Below are positions 24,087-32,390 of a stretch of 32,390 bases of DNA, one piece after another. A model generated the notes under the pieces. It saw only the letters and a program-made list of their open reading frames with translations. It was not told the DNA's origin and did no database searches. Source of the DNA: Gammaproteobacteria bacterium (lineage in GTDB: Bacteria > Pseudomonadota > Gammaproteobacteria > Eutrophobiales > Eutrophobiaceae); assembly GCA_028819495.1 (NCBI GenBank), contig JAPPLI010000156.1:1-32390 (forward strand), given 5' to 3'. The position numbers and the translations under genes are program-made. How positions within the stretch are numbered: position 1 is the stretch's first letter; every line of letters starts with the position of its first letter.

Positions 24087-25259
24087 GTGGATCTCAAACA
24101 AAGGCATTTCCTCCCTCCAACAGACCATTTTTTTCTGTTTGGACCGCGCGGCACAGGAAAATCCACCTGGTTGCGCGCATGCTTGCCGGACGCTTATATC
24201 GTGGACCTGCTGGATGACGCGACCTGGCGTCAATACCTGAGCGACCCGGACCATATCAAAGCCGTAGTCAAAGCAAACCCGGAATACACCTGCTTTATTA
24301 TCGATGAAGTGCAAAAAGCGCCCAAAATACTTGACAGCATTCACGCTCTTATTGAAGAGAACAAAGGACATCAATTTATACTGACAGGTTCCGGCGCCAG
24401 GAAATTGCGGCGCGGTGGTGTCAATTTGCTTGGGGGACGCGCGTTATTGTGTCATCTCCACCCTTTCATGGCATCGGAACTCGGCGCTGACTTTGAGCTT
24501 TCCGCCGCCTTGAAAAATGGACTCGTCCCTCTTATTGCAGCCGCTACCGACCCGGCAAGTAAAATGGCTGCGTACCTGAGACTGTACCTTAATGAGGAAG
24601 TACAGGCCGAAGGACTGGTCAGGGAGATTGATTCGTTTGCCCGTTTTCTGGAGACAATCAGTTTCTCCCATGGAGCTGTTATGAATGTCAGTAATATCGC
24701 CAGGGAGTGTCGTATTTCCAGAAAATCCATAGACAATTACCTCTCAGTCCTGGAAGATTTGCTGCTCGCTTATTCTCTTCCGGTATTTACCAAACGCGCC
24801 AAGCGGGCAGTCACCACGCATCACAAATTTTATTTGTTTGATACTGGTGTCTTTCAGCATTTGCGGCCCAAAGGCCCCCTTGACAGCGTCCCTGAAATCG
24901 ACGGCATTGCCCTGGAAGGTCTGGTGATGCAACATCTCAAAGCATGGAGTGAATACAGCGGCGGCAACGTACAATGCTTCTTCTGGCGCACCAAGAGTGG
25001 TTCTGAAATCGATTTTATCCTCTATGGCGAAGGTCATTTCCATGCCATAGAGGTGAAAAATGCTGCCCACGTCAATACGAAACACCTGAGGGCATTGAAA
25101 ACGTTTTGTCTCGACTATCCGGAGGCCAGACCGTTGTTCCTGTATCGGGGCAAAGACAAACTGATAATTGATGGCATACCGTGCTGGCCGACTGACGAGT
25201 TTCTGCGTAAACTCGTTCCCAACCACTGGCCTCTGACGCACACGCGCGGTCAACCCTGA
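24087..25259 (+). CDS. AAA ATPase with DUF4143-type C-terminus
   Basis: A 390-residue P-loop protein: Walker A GPRGTGKS (19-26), Walker B CFIIDEVQKAP (69-79), sensor-like LTGSGARKL, then a winged-helix-like stretch (VSNIARECRISRKSIDNYLSVLEDLLL) and a C-terminal part with SGSEIDFIL and HAIEVKNA, the acidic/Lys pattern of a PD-(D/E)xK-nuclease fold. This is the widespread AAA_14/DUF4143 family, of unclear function and often mobile. GTG start 24087 without a strong ribosome binding site. It has no evident role in glycan synthesis and interrupts the run of polysaccharide genes, so it is probably an insertion or passenger. Confidence 0.88.
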   Translation: MDLKQRHFLPPTDHFFLFGPRGTGKSTWLRACLPDAYIVDLLDDATWRQYLSDPDHIKAVVKANPEYTCFIIDEVQKAPKILDSIHALIEENKGHQFILTGSGARKLRRGGVNLLGGRALLCHLHPFMASELGADFELSAALKNGLVPLIAAATDPASKMAAYLRLYLNEEVQAEGLVREIDSFARFLETISFSHGAVMNVSNIARECRISRKSIDNYLSVLEDLLLAYSLPVFTKRAKRAVTTHHKFYLFDTGVFQHLRPKGPLDSVPEIDGIALEGLVMQHLKAWSEYSGGNVQCFFWRTKSGSEIDFILYGEGHFHAIEVKNAAHVNTKHLRALKTFCLDYPEARPLFLYRGKDKLIIDGIPCWPTDEFLRKLVPNHWPLTHTRGQP

Positions 25260-25459
25260 CATGGCAGGATGCGCCTTAAATCTGGCGGAGATTGCTCACC
25301 TGGCGCGTTCTGGACTAAGCTCGAGACGAGGCCCGGACATAGCGCTGTAAATCGGCCTGTGCGGGAGCGATGCCGTGGAAAGGACTTTCAAGGAACTTGG
25401 TTGAGCGTTACACTTTGACTGGAAGCTGCCAATCATAAGAAAATCAGGAGCGAACCGCT

Positions 25460-26374
25460 TTGAGTACCAGTTCCGCTACTTCTCATCCGCATTCATCAAA
25501 CGAACGTGGTATTGAAAGTAATGTCCCTAAAAGACTGTTTATGTACTGGCACCAGGGCTGGAATAAGGCGCCGGACATGGTCAAACGCTGCGCTGCCACA
25601 TGGCAACAGCACAACCCTGCCTGGGATATCAACCTTCTGGATGCGGCGACCGTCGGAGAGAAAGTCAAACTTCCGGCCGAACTGAAAACCCTGAACCTGC
25701 CGCTCCCCGCGCTTTCGGATGTAATCAGAATATGCCTGCTCAAGAAGTATGGCGGTGTCTGGGCGGATGCCACGCTCTGGTGTGTACGGCCGTTGGATGA
25801 CTGGATCGAAACCGTATGTGTTCCCAGCGGTTTTTTTGCCTACGACAAACCAGGCCCGGATCGCCCCATCAGCAGTTGGTTTCTGGTAGCCGGCAAGGAA
25901 TGTCGCATCGTTGATCTTTGGCACTCCGCGGTGCTGCATCTATTGGCGAAGACGCAGGCATATGCTCGCTTCAGTTGGGTTTTCAACGCTAATGAGAAGA
26001 ACCGGCTGCTGAATGCGCTCAGCCGGCTGTGTATGGGTTACCTGTTGAGACGCTACAACTACGGACATTTACTGGTTACATCTTCCGATGATCCTGAAGC
26101 TGATAATTATTTCTGGTTCCACTACCTGTTCGGGAGATTGCTGGAGCAAAACAATGAGTTCCGTCAACTCTGGGCATCAACCCCCAAGATAAGCGCGGAC
26201 GGTCCCCAACTGTTGCGACGCGGAGGACTCCTGAAGCCGGCAACGGATCGCACCGATCTCCTTATAAAAGAAAAAGCTTCAAACGTGCACAAGCTGACCC
26301 ACCGCGTGGCTTTACCTGATGATATTACCGGGACGGTCCTGGATTCCCTTTACCACTCCGGGGAATGTAACTGA
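25460..26374 (+). CDS. Capsular-polysaccharide-type glycosyltransferase (GT32/Caps_synth-like)
   Basis: A 304-residue putative transferase. VPKRLFMYWHQGWNKAPDMVK (22-42) and LSDVIRICLLKKYGGVWADATLWC (85-108) match the GT32/Caps_synth (DXD-type) pattern, where SD..R..LL..YGG.W.D marks the donor and metal site; Asp103 is the likely metal ligand. No signal peptide or membrane helix. The start is TTG 25460 with AGGAG 9 bases upstream. The 197-base gap before it holds no convincing gene. It ends 5 bases before the next gene, with which it is co-transcribed. Confidence 0.82.
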   Translation: MSTSSATSHPHSSNERGIESNVPKRLFMYWHQGWNKAPDMVKRCAATWQQHNPAWDINLLDAATVGEKVKLPAELKTLNLPLPALSDVIRICLLKKYGGVWADATLWCVRPLDDWIETVCVPSGFFAYDKPGPDRPISSWFLVAGKECRIVDLWHSAVLHLLAKTQAYARFSWVFNANEKNRLLNALSRLCMGYLLRRYNYGHLLVTSSDDPEADNYFWFHYLFGRLLEQNNEFRQLWASTPKISADGPQLLRRGGLLKPATDRTDLLIKEKASNVHKLTHRVALPDDITGTVLDSLYHSGECN

Positions 26375-26379
26375 CGCTG

Positions 26380-27999
26380 ATGCGAATCCACGAATACCTG
26401 CTCGATTTCTTTATGACGCTTTTTGCATTGTCGTCTCTGGCGTTATGGGGGATTATCCTGTCCGGGGGCTCGTTCAGGGCCTACGCTATCCTGGCGCTGT
26501 TGGTCCCACTGGCTTCCGCTTACCTGGTCTTCAGAAACGGTCGAAACCATATTCCTCCCGATCCCGAAAATACCGCCCCCGAACGCTACGGAAATCGATT
26601 TGGGATTGAAACCATAACGATCTTTGTCCTGCTTCTGTTGATTTTCTTTTCCAAATCCGAACCGGTCACGTTTGTCCTGCTATTGGTCGCATTGTTTCTG
26701 TTTCTGAGACAGACAAATACTCGGCCATGGCATATCTCCTCATCTTCCACCTTGGAAAGATCGCCACTCGTACCCGGCGCCGCGCTGCTTATCGCCGTTA
26801 CCTATACCCTGGTTTCACATCGATACGATCCGGACGACGCGGTCTACCTGTTTTTCGGACTGTTGCCCCTGGACCAGCCCTTGCAGGCAATGAACCTCTT
26901 CCCGTTCTACGACACGGCCAAGATGACGGTCAGTTACCCCACCATTGAAGCGGTGGTTTCATATTGGACCGGGACCAGTTTCCTGCAGGTGTATTACCTC
27001 GTCGTTCCTGCCCTGGCGGCGCTACTGGCCGTACTTGCCTATTACGGGTTGTTTCAGCGGCTCGGTGGTAGTTACGCAGGCGTGTTGACACTGATGACCG
27101 TCATCATTCTGATACTGTGGGCCGATAAGCACCAGGCTCCCGGCAATGATACCTTCGTCCGGTTGTACCAGGGTAAATCAATATTCTATGCAATGGTCTG
27201 TCCTTACCTCATCAGTTCGGCAATCGGCGTCCTGACGCGTTTCCCCGGAAGCAGCTTTCGTCTGGCAATGGCCAGCATCACGGGTATCGGCCTGACCCAG
27301 TCCGCAATCATTTTAATTCCCCTGTTTTTTGCGGGCTTGACCGTAACAGCATGGATAATCTACCGGGAACCACCCAGGCACGCGCGCTACCTGCCTTTCC
27401 TGGTCGGCGGCGCCTCATTCCTGGTATTGGGTATCTTTATGGCAGCCGGCCTGGGGGGTATTCCTACCGCAAAAAATCTCAGGTTTGACACCCTTCACGA
27501 AGCGCTTGATTTCAGGTACGGCGACGGGCTGCGCGGATATCTCGGTATTGCAAGCATATGCCTGCTACCCCTGCTTGCACACAATGCCGCCAGACATAAA
27601 GCGACCATCGCGCTGAGCGCCGGACTGGCGCTGGTTGTGTTGAATCCAATCGTTGTTTTTCTGGTCGCCAAAATCGCCTGGTCGTTAGCCTGGCGCCTGC
27701 AATGGCTGCTGCCGCTGGCGGGCACAGTGGCTGTGGGAATATTTCTTGTGGCTGATTTCATCGCGCGCGGCAGGCCGTATTTACGGCTGCTGCTTTGCGC
27801 CTTGGGGTTGATCGGATTTGCCATGCTCGGCCATACAACATTTTATAAACATAACCGCAATGCCATTGGAATTCCGCAGATTAAACCGCCACCCACAGTA
27901 AACGGGGTTTTCGAACGCCACCACAACGGCCGCTACAAGCTCCACGCCGAATATCGCCTGGAAAACGGGCGCATCTGCATGTCTAACGGATGCTACTAA
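26380..27999 (+). CDS. Polytopic membrane protein, possibly GT-C-type
   Basis: A 539-residue protein with about 11-12 hydrophobic helices across residues 8-485 and a short polar C-terminus with two Cys (ICMSNGCY). The first large loop has RYDPDDAVYLFFG (148-160), with Asp150, 152 and 153. GT-C glycosyltransferases carry acidic residues in this loop, so a lipid-linked-sugar transferase or a polymerase-like role is possible; the family is not one I can name. ATG start at 26380, 5 bases after the preceding stop. No Wzy or Wzx signature is evident. It may add a side sugar on the periplasmic face (inference). Confidence 0.72.
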   Translation: MRIHEYLLDFFMTLFALSSLALWGIILSGGSFRAYAILALLVPLASAYLVFRNGRNHIPPDPENTAPERYGNRFGIETITIFVLLLLIFFSKSEPVTFVLLLVALFLFLRQTNTRPWHISSSSTLERSPLVPGAALLIAVTYTLVSHRYDPDDAVYLFFGLLPLDQPLQAMNLFPFYDTAKMTVSYPTIEAVVSYWTGTSFLQVYYLVVPALAALLAVLAYYGLFQRLGGSYAGVLTLMTVIILILWADKHQAPGNDTFVRLYQGKSIFYAMVCPYLISSAIGVLTRFPGSSFRLAMASITGIGLTQSAIILIPLFFAGLTVTAWIIYREPPRHARYLPFLVGGASFLVLGIFMAAGLGGIPTAKNLRFDTLHEALDFRYGDGLRGYLGIASICLLPLLAHNAARHKATIALSAGLALVVLNPIVVFLVAKIAWSLAWRLQWLLPLAGTVAVGIFLVADFIARGRPYLRLLLCALGLIGFAMLGHTTFYKHNRNAIGIPQIKPPPTVNGVFERHHNGRYKLHAEYRLENGRICMSNGCY

Positions 28000-28236
28000 G
28001 GGCATTGATAACTGAGCAGCCGTAAAAGCGTGTAACCTCTTTGTTATATAACCCGGAAGCCGTTTTGAGCATAAGGAACGCAGGATGTTCCGTTCACTTG
28101 CATCCGGCCTGGTGTGGACACACACTTGCGGGCTCGGCTATTATTTCTGGAAACATCGTTATTTGCTGTCACGCAAACGGTTATATTCACAGCTTGTACA
28201 AACAAGACCATTCGATCAGGCCGGGAGAAAACGAAT

Positions 28237-29160
28237 TTGAACCAGACTAATCCAGTCGATTTTCTCGTTGTCGGCGCCTCAAGATCAGGAACAACGACGT
28301 TGTTCGAGACTCTTAGCAGACATCCTGGTATTTTTATTCCGCAACGTAAGGAATGTCGCTATTTTTCTTGTATGCAAGGTGGGTTCGCGGGGCCTGAACC
28401 GCAATATGCAAACAGCGCCATTCAGACCCTGGAAGAATATCGCTCCCTGTTTAAACGGGCCAAATCCGGCCAGCTCTGCGGAGATATTTCACCTGATTAT
28501 CTCTATTATTACCAGAATGCCGTTCCCAAAATTCTCAATGAAAAAGATGCGCGAACTCCGATTATTATCGTTTTGCGCAACCCTATCGATAGGGCGTATT
28601 CCAATTACCTCCACCACGTAAACGATGGACGGGAGAAATTGGGTTTTGAGGATGCCCTTATTGCGGAAGAAGAACGCCGTGCCGCAAATTGGACCTGGGG
28701 GTGGAGATACGTGGACGCAGGGTTATATGCTGAACAGGTCAAGGCCTATACCGACAATTTTGAGCGTGTATTACTCCTTTTATTTGAAGAAGACATTGCA
28801 ACGGGACAGGCAACGGAAAAGGTTCTGGATTTTTTAAACCTCCCTTTTCTCCCGGAAATCCCGACTGATATACATGCTAATGTTTCAGGCTATCCAAAAA
28901 ATCGCATGTTGCATCAAGTGACTACGCGAGTTGCGTGGGATGATTTGATCATCCGAAAAATCAAGAATGCGCTAAAAATGAGCCCTTTCCATGCCGTTAC
29001 AAGGCGAATCTATAGAAAAATATTGGAAGTAAATTTGAAAAAAGAGCAAATGACCTCGCAGACGAGGTTGATGCTCAAGGAACAATTTCAGGACGATGTC
29101 ACGCTGCTGGAAGAATATACAGGACTTCCTGTGCGGAAGTACTGGATGGATTTTCGGTGA
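28237..29160 (+). CDS. Sulfotransferase paralogue 1
   Basis: A 307-residue PAPS-dependent sulfotransferase. 5'-phosphosulfate loop VVGASRSGTTTLFETLS (11-27), the KEC-RYFS element (38-44) holding Glu39 in the place of the catalytic Glu of heparan-sulfate-type enzymes, and the 3'-phosphate segment IIIVLRNPIDRAYSNYL. The frame is open 41 codons further upstream, but TTG 28237 with GGGAGAAA just before it gives a protein matching paralogue 2 in length. No signal peptide, so it probably acts in the cytoplasm on the growing glycan. The 237 bases before it hold nothing convincing. This part of the window is AT-richer than the rest. Confidence 0.88.
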   Translation: MNQTNPVDFLVVGASRSGTTTLFETLSRHPGIFIPQRKECRYFSCMQGGFAGPEPQYANSAIQTLEEYRSLFKRAKSGQLCGDISPDYLYYYQNAVPKILNEKDARTPIIIVLRNPIDRAYSNYLHHVNDGREKLGFEDALIAEEERRAANWTWGWRYVDAGLYAEQVKAYTDNFERVLLLLFEEDIATGQATEKVLDFLNLPFLPEIPTDIHANVSGYPKNRMLHQVTTRVAWDDLIIRKIKNALKMSPFHAVTRRIYRKILEVNLKKEQMTSQTRLMLKEQFQDDVTLLEEYTGLPVRKYWMDFR

Positions 29161-29195
29161 GACACTCTGATTATCCTGATATCAAGGATGCTCTG

Positions 29196-30341
29196 TTATC
29201 GAACTTCGGCGGCCTGCGCCTGATGTATCAGTGAATTCAGGGCGTCAATATGACTATCAATTGCTGCAGAAACTCGATATTTAGCTGTTAAATGGGACAG
29301 TTCCATGGTGTTGTCGCGTTCATTAAGTGAATCATATATGGCAGACGCCAGTGCATTCGCATCTCTTATGGGTGTCACGTAACATCGTGTTGCCGTCTCC
29401 AGCAATGCTCGCGCACTCGGAAAGCAATCAGTAGCGACGACCGGGCAATTAACTGCCAAAGCTTCCAGCACGACACCGGGCAATCCTTCAAAATCCGAGG
29501 ATAAAACAAACAGGTCTGCCCTGGCCAACCACTCAGGAACATTGGAAACAGACCCTGGCATTTGAATCAGATGAGCTATACCCAGTCGAACCGATAATGC
29601 CTGGAGTTTGCTTCGGTCTTTCCCTTCCCCCAGTATCGTAAGCCGACAGTCAACTTCATTCCTCACTTTGGCAAAGGCACGAAGTAATACGTCAAACCTT
29701 TTTTCTTGACTTAATCGGCCCACTGCAATCAAATGTCTTGGTTTGTCATTTAGGCGCACTGGAAATTTGGTTTTCTCCGGGGAGGAGGCATCGGGGATGA
29801 GCGGATTATTGACAGCAACCAACTTATCACTTGCTTCGGGAAAGGACTTTCGCAAAATCGCGCTCTGCTCTTCTCCCAGTGACAACACCCCATCGCAGTA
29901 ACGAAATATGAGCGCATAACATACTGGACGTATTAACTTCTGTAAAAGATTATGATAGGGGGTAACAACCGGGCTGGTGATTTTGATAATTAACTGTGTA
30001 GATCCAGGGCAATACAGCTTGACCAACAACGCTGAAAATGAATTAACGTTATTACCTGCCGACAAAACCACATTCGGTTTTGTCTCGCGTAAATAACGTC
30101 CCATTTTAGTAAAACCCTTGAGCAGGTCCCACAAGCGAATTCCTGATGCAGGCACGAAATAACGAACGTTTACATCTTCAGTTATGACAGCCTCTAATTT
30201 ATCTTCACCCGGGCTACCTTCAGCACATACCTGTAATTCTGTTTCTATTCCACGTTCAGCAAAACCACTGGCTAGGTTAGCCGCGACATGCGAGACACCA
30301 CTACCCAATCTCAAATTATGCAGTATAATGCTCATACGCAC
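29196..30341 (-). CDS. Family 4 glycosyltransferase
   Basis: A GT-B retaining transferase of about 381 residues. The glycine-rich acceptor loop LRLGSGVSHVAANLASGF is near the N-terminus; the C-terminal half has HLIAVGRLSQEKRFDVLLRAF, LTILGEG and the donor motif SDFEGLPGVVLEALAVNCPVVAT with the E-x7-E pair. GTG 30341 is chosen because AGGAGGGAGGG lies 7 bases upstream; ATG 30335 is two codons further in, and the GTG at 30362 is itself part of the purine-rich stretch. It is on the minus strand between sulfotransferase genes and divergent from paralogue 2. Confidence 0.88.
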   Translation of the reverse strand: MRMSIILHNLRLGSGVSHVAANLASGFAERGIETELQVCAEGSPGEDKLEAVITEDVNVRYFVPASGIRLWDLLKGFTKMGRYLRETKPNVVLSAGNNVNSFSALLVKLYCPGSTQLIIKITSPVVTPYHNLLQKLIRPVCYALIFRYCDGVLSLGEEQSAILRKSFPEASDKLVAVNNPLIPDASSPEKTKFPVRLNDKPRHLIAVGRLSQEKRFDVLLRAFAKVRNEVDCRLTILGEGKDRSKLQALSVRLGIAHLIQMPGSVSNVPEWLARADLFVLSSDFEGLPGVVLEALAVNCPVVATDCFPSARALLETATRCYVTPIRDANALASAIYDSLNERDNTMELSHLTAKYRVSAAIDSHIDALNSLIHQAQAAEVR

Positions 30342-30478
30342 TGCTGTACCCTCCCTCCTCACACTGTTTATGCCTGAACATATGATGATATAGCGCTTTG
30401 CTTGTTATTATCTACACTGCACAATGAGCCGCTGGCACCCGCTGATTTAACCAGACTATAACACTAATCCGAAAGCCA

Positions 30479-31402
30479 TTGAGTCAAAGTAATCCAGTCG
30501 ATTTTCTCGTCGTCGGCGCCGCAAAATCAGGAACAACGACGCTATTCGAGACTCTTAGCAAGCACCCTCGGATTTTTATTCCTCCGGGTAAAGAGTGCCG
30601 TTATTTTTCTTGCATGACCGGTAATTACCTGGGACCCGGAATGATAGCTGCAAATAGGTACATTAAATCCCTGAAGGAGTATCAATCGCTATTCAAAAAA
30701 GCTAAACCGGGTCAGCTCTGTGGGGATATTTCACCTGATTACCTCTACTATTGCCAGAACGCCGTACCTAAAATTCTTGAGGAAAAGAACGCTCAAATCC
30801 CGATTATTATAGTGTTGCGTAATCCCATAGACCGGGCTTATTCAAATTACCTTAATCATGTTCGCAGTGGATGGGAAGAATTGAGTTTTGAAGATGCTCT
30901 CAATGCAGAAGAAGAACGTCGTGCAGCAAATTGGGCTCACGGGTGGTTCTACATAGCGGGTGGATTGTATGCCGAACAGGTCAAGGCATATATGGAAAAT
31001 TTTGAACAAGTTTTGGTGCTGTTGTTTGAAGAAGATATCGTGACGGGCCGGGCAACTAACAAGATATTGGATTTTTTAAATCTCGAGTCTCTCCCGCAAA
31101 GTCTGACTACTGTACACACTAATCGTTCAGGTTATCCAAAAAATCGATTATTGCATCGAATGACTATGGGAGTGTTGATGGATGAATTGATAGTCAGAAA
31201 AGTCAAGAATTTGATCAAAATGACCCCTTTATACCCTGGAGCAAAGCGGATTTATAGAAACATACGGGAAATGAATTTGAAAAAGGAAGATATGTCCCCG
31301 AAGACGAGAGAAGCGCTCAAAGAAAAGTTTCAAGAAAATGTGGCTCTATTGGCAAAGTACACTAAAATTCCCGTACAGGAGTTCTGGATAGATTTTCAAT
31401 AG
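30479..31402 (+). CDS. Sulfotransferase paralogue 2
   Basis: A 307-residue protein, the same length as paralogue 1 and closely similar along its length. VVGAAKSGTTTLFETLS (11-27), GKECRYFS with Glu39, VLRNPIDRAYSNYLNHV and LLLFEEDIV-type strand (here VLLFEEDIVTGRA). Start TTG 30479 by alignment with paralogue 1; its ribosome binding site is weak. The DNA of the first 80 bases is nearly the same as in paralogue 1, showing a recent duplication. Differences cluster after the KEC element (residues 46-60) and around 230-250, which may set acceptor choice (inference). Confidence 0.87.
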   Translation: MSQSNPVDFLVVGAAKSGTTTLFETLSKHPRIFIPPGKECRYFSCMTGNYLGPGMIAANRYIKSLKEYQSLFKKAKPGQLCGDISPDYLYYCQNAVPKILEEKNAQIPIIIVLRNPIDRAYSNYLNHVRSGWEELSFEDALNAEEERRAANWAHGWFYIAGGLYAEQVKAYMENFEQVLVLLFEEDIVTGRATNKILDFLNLESLPQSLTTVHTNRSGYPKNRLLHRMTMGVLMDELIVRKVKNLIKMTPLYPGAKRIYRNIREMNLKKEDMSPKTREALKEKFQENVALLAKYTKIPVQEFWIDFQ

Positions 31403-31512
31403 GTCGTCTTCAGGTTACATAATTTCGGTTGTTAAGTCGGATTGTCCTTCACGGTTGTGTACTTGAAAACGTGCAAAGCTGACAGCCGGTATCGATACGT
31501 AAAGTTGACTGC

Positions 31513-32390
31513 ATGTCGACAAACGACCCGAGCAGGCGTGGAATCATGAATTTTTTCATTGTCGGTACGTCCAAGTCAGGGACAACGACGTTGTTCGAGA
31601 CTCTAAGTAAGCACCCTGGAATCTTTATTCCCCCACGTAAGGGATGCCTCTATTTTTCCTGTATGCCGGTCAGTGTCTCAGGGCGCCCGCCGAGGTCTTC
31701 GAAGTTTGTAGTTCAATCTCTCGAAGAATACCGAAAATTGTTCAAAAGGGCTGAACCGGGTCAGCTTTGTGGTGATATTTCACCCGATTATCTCTATTAT
31801 TACCAGAATGCCGTTCCCAAGATTCTTGATGAAATCAATGCGCAGGTTCCTATCATTATCGTCTTGCGTAATCCCATAGATCGGGCTTATTCGCATTACC
31901 TCCACCATGTACGCGAAGGTTGGGAAAAGTTGAGTTTTGACGTTGCCCTGAATGCGGAAAAAGAACGACGTGCAGCAAACTACGCCTGGGGGTACAACTA
32001 TGTGGATATCGGATTATATTCCGAAAAGGTAAAGGCGTATATGGACAATTTTGAAAGGGTATTGCTCCTCCTGTTTGAAGAAGACATCGTGACGGGCCAG
32101 GCAACAGACAAGATCCTGGATTTCCTGAACCTGGAACCCTTCCCGGAAGCCCCGGATGATATACATGCAAATGTTTCCGGCTATCCGCAAAGTCGCTGGC
32201 TGCACCGGTTGATGACGGATCAACTGGTTGTCAGAAAAATCAAGAATGTCGTTAAGGCAACTCCTTTGGATACCACGTCAAAACGGGTTTATCGGAAGGT
32301 GATGGAGGGGAATTTGAGGAAGGAGGCAATGGCGCCGGAGACGAGGCGGATACTCAAGGAGAAGTTTCAGGATGATGTTGCCCTCTTGGC
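31513..32390 (+). CDS. Sulfotransferase paralogue 3, cut by the window end
   Basis: Open from ATG 31513 to the window end (292 codons and two bases); the C-terminus is missing. Same family: IVGTSKSGTTTLFETLS (about 16-32), IIIVLRNPIDRAYSHYL, LLLFEEDIVTGQA. At the KEC position it reads RKGCLYFS: Gly44 replaces the Glu of paralogues 1 and 2, the residue matching the catalytic base of related enzymes. ATG 31546 is an alternative start with a GTGGA before it. It starts 110 bases after paralogue 2 without a distinct promoter, so they may share a transcript. Confidence 0.85.
   Translation, partial: MSTNDPSRRGIMNFFIVGTSKSGTTTLFETLSKHPGIFIPPRKGCLYFSCMPVSVSGRPPRSSKFVVQSLEEYRKLFKRAEPGQLCGDISPDYLYYYQNAVPKILDEINAQVPIIIVLRNPIDRAYSHYLHHVREGWEKLSFDVALNAEKERRAANYAWGYNYVDIGLYSEKVKAYMDNFERVLLLLFEEDIVTGQATDKILDFLNLEPFPEAPDDIHANVSGYPQSRWLHRLMTDQLVVRKIKNVVKATPLDTTSKRVYRKVMEGNLRKEAMAPETRRILKEKFQDDVALL

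Noticed and set aside
25261-25350. A 29-codon frame (ATG 25261) after the AAA/DUF4143 gene
   Set aside because: No ribosome binding site other than the preceding gene's end, no recognisable composition or motif; likely chance.
1-32390. CRISPR array, phage genes or complete insertion sequence
   Set aside because: I saw no regularly spaced repeats, integrase, transposase or structural phage gene on either strand.

Overview
The window looks like a surface-polysaccharide locus of a Gram-negative bacterium, probably a gamma- or betaproteobacterium. The basis is gene content (Wzm/Wzt exporter, RmlABCD, GalU, WbpM-type dehydratase, WecA/WbpL-type initiating transferase) and style (4-bp start/stop overlaps, many GTG/TTG starts, a tRNA-Asn with encoded CCA). 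I cannot assign a genus from sequence alone. Most of the window is GC-rich; roughly the last 4 kb is visibly more AT-rich, suggesting a separate origin.

Layout. (1) 1-3710: the 3' part of tRNA-Asn, then two tandem, near-collinear copies of an asparagine-synthetase-like ATP-dependent ligase lacking the N-terminal catalytic Cys; each copy ends inside a GC-rich palindrome. (2) 3711-6478, minus strand: galU and a WbpM/FlaA1-like membrane nucleotide-sugar dehydratase. (3) 6574-8542, plus strand: an inverted repeat, a GT2 glycosyltransferase and an SDR-type epimerase/dehydratase. (4) 8579-22812, minus strand: one long apparent operon reading wzm - wzt - a 1710-residue multidomain enzyme (sulfotransferase, coiled coil, two GT-B transferases, zinc ribbon, methyltransferase) - a small methyltransferase - a 79-residue exported/membrane protein starting YLDPG after its signal - a NoeA-like methyltransferase - a membrane sulfatase-fold enzyme - rmlC - rmlB - rmlD - rmlA. 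(5) 22919-27999, plus strand: WecA/WbpL-like initiating phosphosugar transferase, an AAA/DUF4143-type ATPase with its own promoter, a GT32/Caps_synth-type transferase and a large polytopic membrane protein. (6) 28237-32390: three paralogous sulfotransferases on the plus strand (the third cut by the window end), with a GT4 gene on the minus strand between the first and second.

How it may work together (inference). The WecA/WbpL-like enzyme primes undecaprenyl phosphate. GalU, the dehydratase and RmlABCD supply UDP-glucose, a UDP-deoxy-amino-sugar precursor and dTDP-L-rhamnose. The GT2, GT4, GT32-like and fused GT-B domains build a glycan, which methyl- and sulfotransferases decorate, and Wzm/Wzt exports it. 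The unusual part is the concentration of sulfotransferases (four domains), the fusion of one of them to two glycosyltransferases and a methyltransferase through a heptad-repeat coiled coil, and the twin ligase-like genes beside the tRNA. Together they suggest an ABC-exported sulfated, rhamnose-containing glycan whose exact product cannot be read from this sequence.
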